8,541 bases of DNA from Candidatus Parvarchaeota archaeon (lineage in GTDB: Archaea > Nanobdellota > Nanobdellia > Parvarchaeales > Parvarchaeaceae). Numbering within the stretch: position 1 is the first letter of the stretch; each line of letters begins with the position of its first letter. The notes below the pieces were generated by a model, which was given only the letters and a program-made list of their open reading frames with translations, ran no database searches and was not told where the DNA came from. The position numbers and the translations under genes were made by a program. Where the stretch lies: contig DAHXLI010000020.1 of assembly GCA_027366075.1 (NCBI GenBank), positions 1 through 8,541 on the forward strand, written 5' to 3'. Shown here piece after piece: positions 6,028 through 8,541 of the stretch.

Positions 6028-6465
6028 TTATCGGATCGGCTTCTGCTTTCTCCCCTTCACTAGCTCTTTTAAAGATATGCCATTGACCATGTTTACCCTA
6101 AATTTTACACCCGGCAGGTCTCCTCTAGCACCTTTCTGGGCACCACCTATTCTTTCTATTACAACGTCGTTGTGTTCATCTATAAAGGAGATTCCCTTGC
6201 TAAATGGGACGTAAGCAGTTATGACCTTCCCATTTTTTGAAAGTTGTACTTTGCAAGATTTTCTTTTACCGGAGGATGGTTTCTTTGGTGTTATCTCGAC
6301 CTTTTCAAGGACTATGCCTCTAGCCTGCGGTGCGCCTTCTAAAGGGTCGTACTTCCTCCACATATTAAGGAAATGCGAACGGCTCCTGTTTTTGCTAAAT
6401 TTGACCCTGTCCTTCCGCATCAAAAGCATCCTTCCATTAAACAACCCTCTTGTTTTGTTACCCAT
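6028..6465 (-). CDS. rps12: Small ribosomal subunit protein uS12
   Basis: The product has 145 residues, close to the archaeal norm, and starts MGNKTRGLFNGRM as archaeal S12 does. YDPLEGAPQARGIVLEKVEI (39-58) and GGAQKGARGDLPGVKFRV (107-124) are clear family signatures; the second keeps the Asp-Leu-Pro-Gly loop. uS12 sits at the decoding centre and interface of the 30S subunit and affects fidelity. The first decoding-centre loop, normally PNSA followed by a hydrophobic residue and RK, reads KKPSSGKRK here (residues 61-69): the near-invariant Asn is Ser, and Ala-Leu/Ile is Gly-Lys. The ATG is six bases after the nusA-like stop (positions 6466-6471 between), consistent with one polycistronic mRNA. 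Confidence 0.97.
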   Translation of the reverse strand: MGNKTRGLFNGRMLLMRKDRVKFSKNRSRSHFLNMWRKYDPLEGAPQARGIVLEKVEITPKKPSSGKRKSCKVQLSKNGKVITAYVPFSKGISFIDEHNDVVIERIGGAQKGARGDLPGVKFRVNMVNGISLKELVKGRKQKPIR

Positions 6466-6471
6466 ATTATT

Positions 6472-6876
6472 TTATCTTATATTTATGCTTATTATATTAA
6501 AATACCTTTGCATTAATAACTTGGCCAATTTTATCTTTGCATAGTTCGGTTTTCCGTTTACAGACGCTTCTATCTTCTTTTCTGAATCCTGACCATTAGC
6601 GACATATCCTGAGGTTAGTTTATTTGGTCTGATTATGTTTTCCAAAAATTTCACCGGGTCGTCCGAATATTCTACGACTAATACCTCCTTCTTCAGCATC
6701 TCGTGGAGCATCTTTATCTTCATTCCTTCTTTCCCGATAGCTATCCCTGCCTGTCCTTGGCTTACTACAAATATTATTTTATCACCGTTGGTAATACAGT
6801 CACGCGGAACGACGGTAGTCACATCGGAAAAAACGTTCATTGAAGAAATCGTGTCGCTATCTAGTTTTATATTCAT
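6472..6876 (-). CDS. nusA: NusA-like KH-domain transcription factor (archaeal type)
   Basis: The product has 134 residues, the short archaeal form with two KH domains and without the bacterial RNAP-binding N-terminal domain. KH1 is clear: VVSQGQAGIAIGKEGMKIKM (37-56) includes the RNA-binding GxxG, G48-K-E-G51. KH2 spans about 85-134 and keeps the helix IKLAKLLMQRYFNI, but its GxxG position reads GKPN (108-111), so this RNA-binding loop seems degenerate. Archaeal NusA homologues bind RNA and are thought to act in termination or elongation, but their role is less defined than in bacteria. The location between eL30 and rps12, downstream of rpoA2, is the standard archaeal one and supports the assignment. 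The start is three bases after the eL30 stop. Confidence 0.9.
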   Translation of the reverse strand: MNIKLDSDTISSMNVFSDVTTVVPRDCITNGDKIIFVVSQGQAGIAIGKEGMKIKMLHEMLKKEVLVVEYSDDPVKFLENIIRPNKLTSGYVANGQDSEKKIEASVNGKPNYAKIKLAKLLMQRYFNIISINIR

Positions 6877-6879
6877 AAC

Positions 6880-7137
6880 TTATTTCTTTATACCTAACAC
6901 AGAAATGTTAAATGATTTGCTGCACGCGATCGAAAGTGCTTCGCTGTCCCCCTCGTATTCGAACGTCTTTACCTTTAGCTCCGAGATCCCCTTGAGCATA
7001 TTCTCGCTTATGTTTGAAGCGTAAACGACAAAGTCGAGCTCGTCTTTCTTTGCGGCCCGTATAGTAGAATTTATGCCTATCGAGATTGCCTTACTCTTTA
7101 TCCTTTCTTTCAGTTTCTCCTTTATCTTCGCTTCCAT
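6880..7137 (-). CDS. rpl30e: Large ribosomal subunit protein eL30 (L7Ae/L30e fold)
   Basis: The product has 85 residues, somewhat shorter than the usual 95-110. After a basic helix (KIKEKLKERIKSKA) comes IGINSTIRAAKK, matching the family's G-x-x-x-T-I/K-x-x segment, then LDFVVYASNISENMLKGI and the closing strand block CSKSFNISVLGI. These follow the eL30 order of helix, RNA-binding loop, 'ASN' strand and C-terminal strand. Position between rpoA2 and nusA is the conserved archaeal location of rpl30e. The ATG lies inside the 3' end of rpoA2, giving a 47-base overlap in another frame. No later in-frame Met precedes the conserved core, so the overlap appears genuine. The trimming at both ends fits a reduced genome. 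Confidence 0.86.
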   Translation of the reverse strand: MEAKIKEKLKERIKSKAISIGINSTIRAAKKDELDFVVYASNISENMLKGISELKVKTFEYEGDSEALSIACSKSFNISVLGIKK

Positions 7138-8215
7138 TTTCTTCTTTTACGACTAATTTTACTGCTCCCGTGCCCACGGGTATCACTTGATTAGACATTA
7201 CATTGTTTGCTACGTAATTAAACTCGTCGGTTTCGTGATAAAGGCTTGCTTCCACCAGATGTTTAAGGGGTATCTCAAATGCCGCTCTAGCAAACACCGA
7301 TTCTGTTTCTCCGCTTAAGCCGTATCTTCCGATTCCCCTGACTGTCCCATCGAGACACATCGCGTCTGCGATAAGAAATATGTGCCTCAGGTCTACTGTA
7401 AGACCTACGTTTTGCAGCGTATTGTAAACTTCTTCGACTATAAGATTTCTAGCGGCTTCTATGCCTAAGACCTTTGAAACTTCTATCACGTCATTTGAAA
7501 CCGTCCTGGTCTGGTCTACTTCATCGAATTTCATTATTTCTTCTAGGTTAGTGCCTATCGTCTTTATCCAGAAATTCCCGTTTTTGTCTTGGTTTAATAT
7601 TGCTCTGCTGATATTCTGAGTGCCGGATAATGTTACTTCTGTTAATTTGTTTCTAAGTTTTATCAGCTTCTTTACGTTCTCAGCGGATTTATCGGTTACA
7701 ATCATCTTGTCCCCGTCCACTTGAGAATTTAACTTAAACTTTGAAATCTTGCTTGATATATCTCTTAGCGTGATCCCATAAGCCTTTAATGCGTCCCTGT
7801 CAAATAAAAATTCTATCGACTTCTTTCTTATGGAAACGTCGTAAGAGGATACTAGGTCGCCTATCTTTATTTCTATGAGCCTGTCCGCGAACTCCGTTAA
7901 TTTCTGCTTCGCTTTGGAATATTCCTCTTTAAGGAATATATCCATGACCGGCGTGGATATCTCTTTCTTCGCGTCAAAAATCTCTACTAAACGTGGGAGT
8001 CCAGCCGTTGTATTTATCACTGTAAGACCGGCGGAGTGTTTAGTCCTAAGGGTAAGCTGCGTACTTGCTTCTCCTATACTTTGGGCAGCTATCACGCCCA
8101 CGTCCTCGCCTGGCGTTATAAGGGAGTGCTCGTATATTTTCTTAAGTTCGTCTAGATCCGCTTTTTCTCCGTACTTTGCCTTATAGGCTTTAATATATCT
8201 TTCTGGTATTTCCAT
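7091..8215 (-). CDS. rpoA2: DNA-directed RNA polymerase subunit A'' (Rpo1C)
   Basis: The product has 374 residues, typical for the C-terminal piece of the archaeal split largest subunit. Signatures include PGEDVGVIAAQSIGEASTQL (35-54) running into the trigger loop with its catalytic-type His60, NTTAGLPRLVEIFDAKKEIS (68-87), and the C-terminal DGTVRGIGRYGLSGE (289-303) with VIPVGTGAVKLVVK (344-357). It forms the active centre with A' and B. Unusual substitutions lie in the trigger loop: EPGTQ of the family reads EASTQ, and the Phe usually before the His is Lys59. A charged tail (EENGSEDKGETERKDKE) is encoded in the region overlapping eL30. The ATG lies six bases after the rpoA1 stop (TAA-AGACAC-ATG), so translation is likely coupled. 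Confidence 0.97.
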   Translation of the reverse strand: MEIPERYIKAYKAKYGEKADLDELKKIYEHSLITPGEDVGVIAAQSIGEASTQLTLRTKHSAGLTVINTTAGLPRLVEIFDAKKEISTPVMDIFLKEEYSKAKQKLTEFADRLIEIKIGDLVSSYDVSIRKKSIEFLFDRDALKAYGITLRDISSKISKFKLNSQVDGDKMIVTDKSAENVKKLIKLRNKLTEVTLSGTQNISRAILNQDKNGNFWIKTIGTNLEEIMKFDEVDQTRTVSNDVIEVSKVLGIEAARNLIVEEVYNTLQNVGLTVDLRHIFLIADAMCLDGTVRGIGRYGLSGETESVFARAAFEIPLKHLVEASLYHETDEFNYVANNVMSNQVIPVGTGAVKLVVKEENGSEDKGETERKDKE

Positions 8216-8221
8216 GTGTCT

Positions 8222-8541
8222 TTATATCTTAAGGTCCCCCTTGTCGCTGGCTGAAACGTCCAGGCCGTCTTCACCATAAAGAAACTGTATTATTTTCTTG
8301 CCTAGTCTTACGGATAAATCGTTGCTGACTTTAAGGTCCTGCAATGCAGACGACAGCCTTCTTTGCATGTAACCGGATATAGGAGTACGTATTACGTTGT
8401 CCATTAAACCTTCTCGGCTACTAGCTGAGTGAAGGAAGTATTCTACCGGGTTCAGGCCTGACATGTAACTTGCTGTAATAAAGCCTCGTGCTTTAAGCCC
8501 GTTGTCTCCCTTCATTGAATGAGCCGTAAGCCGTCCTTCAA
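8222..8541 (-). CDS. rpoA1: DNA-directed RNA polymerase subunit A' (Rpo1N), C-terminal part only
   Basis: The frame is open to the right edge, and the ATG at 8515 is internal, not a start; two leading bases at the edge are incomplete. The visible 105 codons read RGFITASYMSGLNPVEYFLH, then SREGLMDN and SGYMQRRLSSALQDLKV, and finish IIQFLYGEDGLDV. This is the C-terminal end of archaeal A', containing the bridge helix that spans the RNAP active-site cleft. The family pattern HAMGGREGLIDTAVKTA reads HSASSREGLMDNVIRTP here (indel-free). The T-A pair near the middle of the helix is T-P, with Pro encoded at 8383-8381, and the N-terminal hinge GG is SS. The stop is six bases before rpoA2, the normal archaeal split arrangement. 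The rest of the gene lies beyond the window. Confidence 0.95.
   Translation of the reverse strand, partial: EGRLTAHSMKGDNGLKARGFITASYMSGLNPVEYFLHSASSREGLMDNVIRTPISGYMQRRLSSALQDLKVSNDLSVRLGKKIIQFLYGEDGLDVSASDKGDLKI

Noticed and set aside
6472..6876. A truncated NusA lacking the N-terminal domain
   Set aside because: Archaeal NusA proteins normally have only the two KH domains, so the length is normal; only the KH2 loop is odd.
7875..8186. Plus-strand ORF of 103 codons opposite rpoA2
   Set aside because: It overlaps the most conserved part of rpoA2 on the other strand and has no recognisable motif.
8222..8515. A separate small protein starting at the ATG at 8515
   Set aside because: The frame is open further upstream to the window edge and encodes the RNAP A' C-terminus, so the ATG is internal.
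7091..8541. A broken RNA polymerase gene (A'/A'' split as a frameshift or pseudogene)
   Set aside because: Archaea normally encode the largest RNAP subunit as two genes split at this place, with the usual spacing and a proper start for A''.
1..8541. CRISPR array, insertion sequence, toxin-antitoxin or defence system
   Set aside because: No direct-repeat array, transposase motif, terminal repeat or known defence-gene motif is visible; the window is mostly information-processing genes.

Overview
The window is a compact archaeal chromosome segment, and everything recognisable in it is archaeal. It carries a split RNA polymerase A'/A'' pair, eL30 and an archaeal-type short NusA next to uS12 and uS7. 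It also carries an archaeal/eukaryotic-type PheS-PheT pair, an aMBF1 transcription factor, a Fap7/AK6-type nucleotide kinase and a class III signal-peptide (pilin-like) protein. The pilin N-terminus (LEYMMTYGWAILIIVIVAG), the shortened and divergent housekeeping proteins and the heavy gene overlap suggest a small-genome DPANN archaeon of the ARMAN type (Micrarchaeota or Parvarchaeota). That placement is inference, not proof.

Layout. (1) 1-442, minus strand: the 5' part of a pilin-like gene running off the left edge, about 120 bp of non-coding DNA with a long inverted repeat, and tRNA-Leu(UAG). (2) 433-4068, minus strand, read right to left: pheS, pheT and an aMBF1 gene, joined by 1-bp spacing or 4-bp overlap. 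The aMBF1 stop codon lies inside the tRNA-Leu gene, so pheS-pheT-aMBF1-tRNA looks like one transcription unit. (3) 4069-4249: an AT-rich divergent promoter region. (4) 4250-5167, plus strand: a Fap7/AK6-like kinase and a small unrecognised protein with an internal repeat. (5) 5157-5324, minus strand: an open frame without a start that resembles the C-terminal end of a secreted pilin-like protein, probably a remnant. (6) 5357-8541, minus strand: the conserved archaeal cluster rpoA1 (3' end only), rpoA2, eL30, nusA-like, rps12 and rps7, with gaps of a few bases and one 47-bp overlap.

Functionally the window is almost all gene expression: transcription (RNAP, NusA, aMBF1), tRNA charging (PheST, tRNA-Leu), ribosomal proteins (eL30, uS12, uS7) and probably small-subunit maturation (Fap7/AK6). 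I see no mobile element, CRISPR array or defence system. The most unusual content is inside the housekeeping genes. The RNAP bridge helix carries a proline, and the trigger loop has lost the usual Pro-Gly and the residue before its catalytic His. NusA has lost the second KH GxxG, uS12 has an altered PNSA loop, and the Fap7-like kinase lacks its usual Walker B acid.
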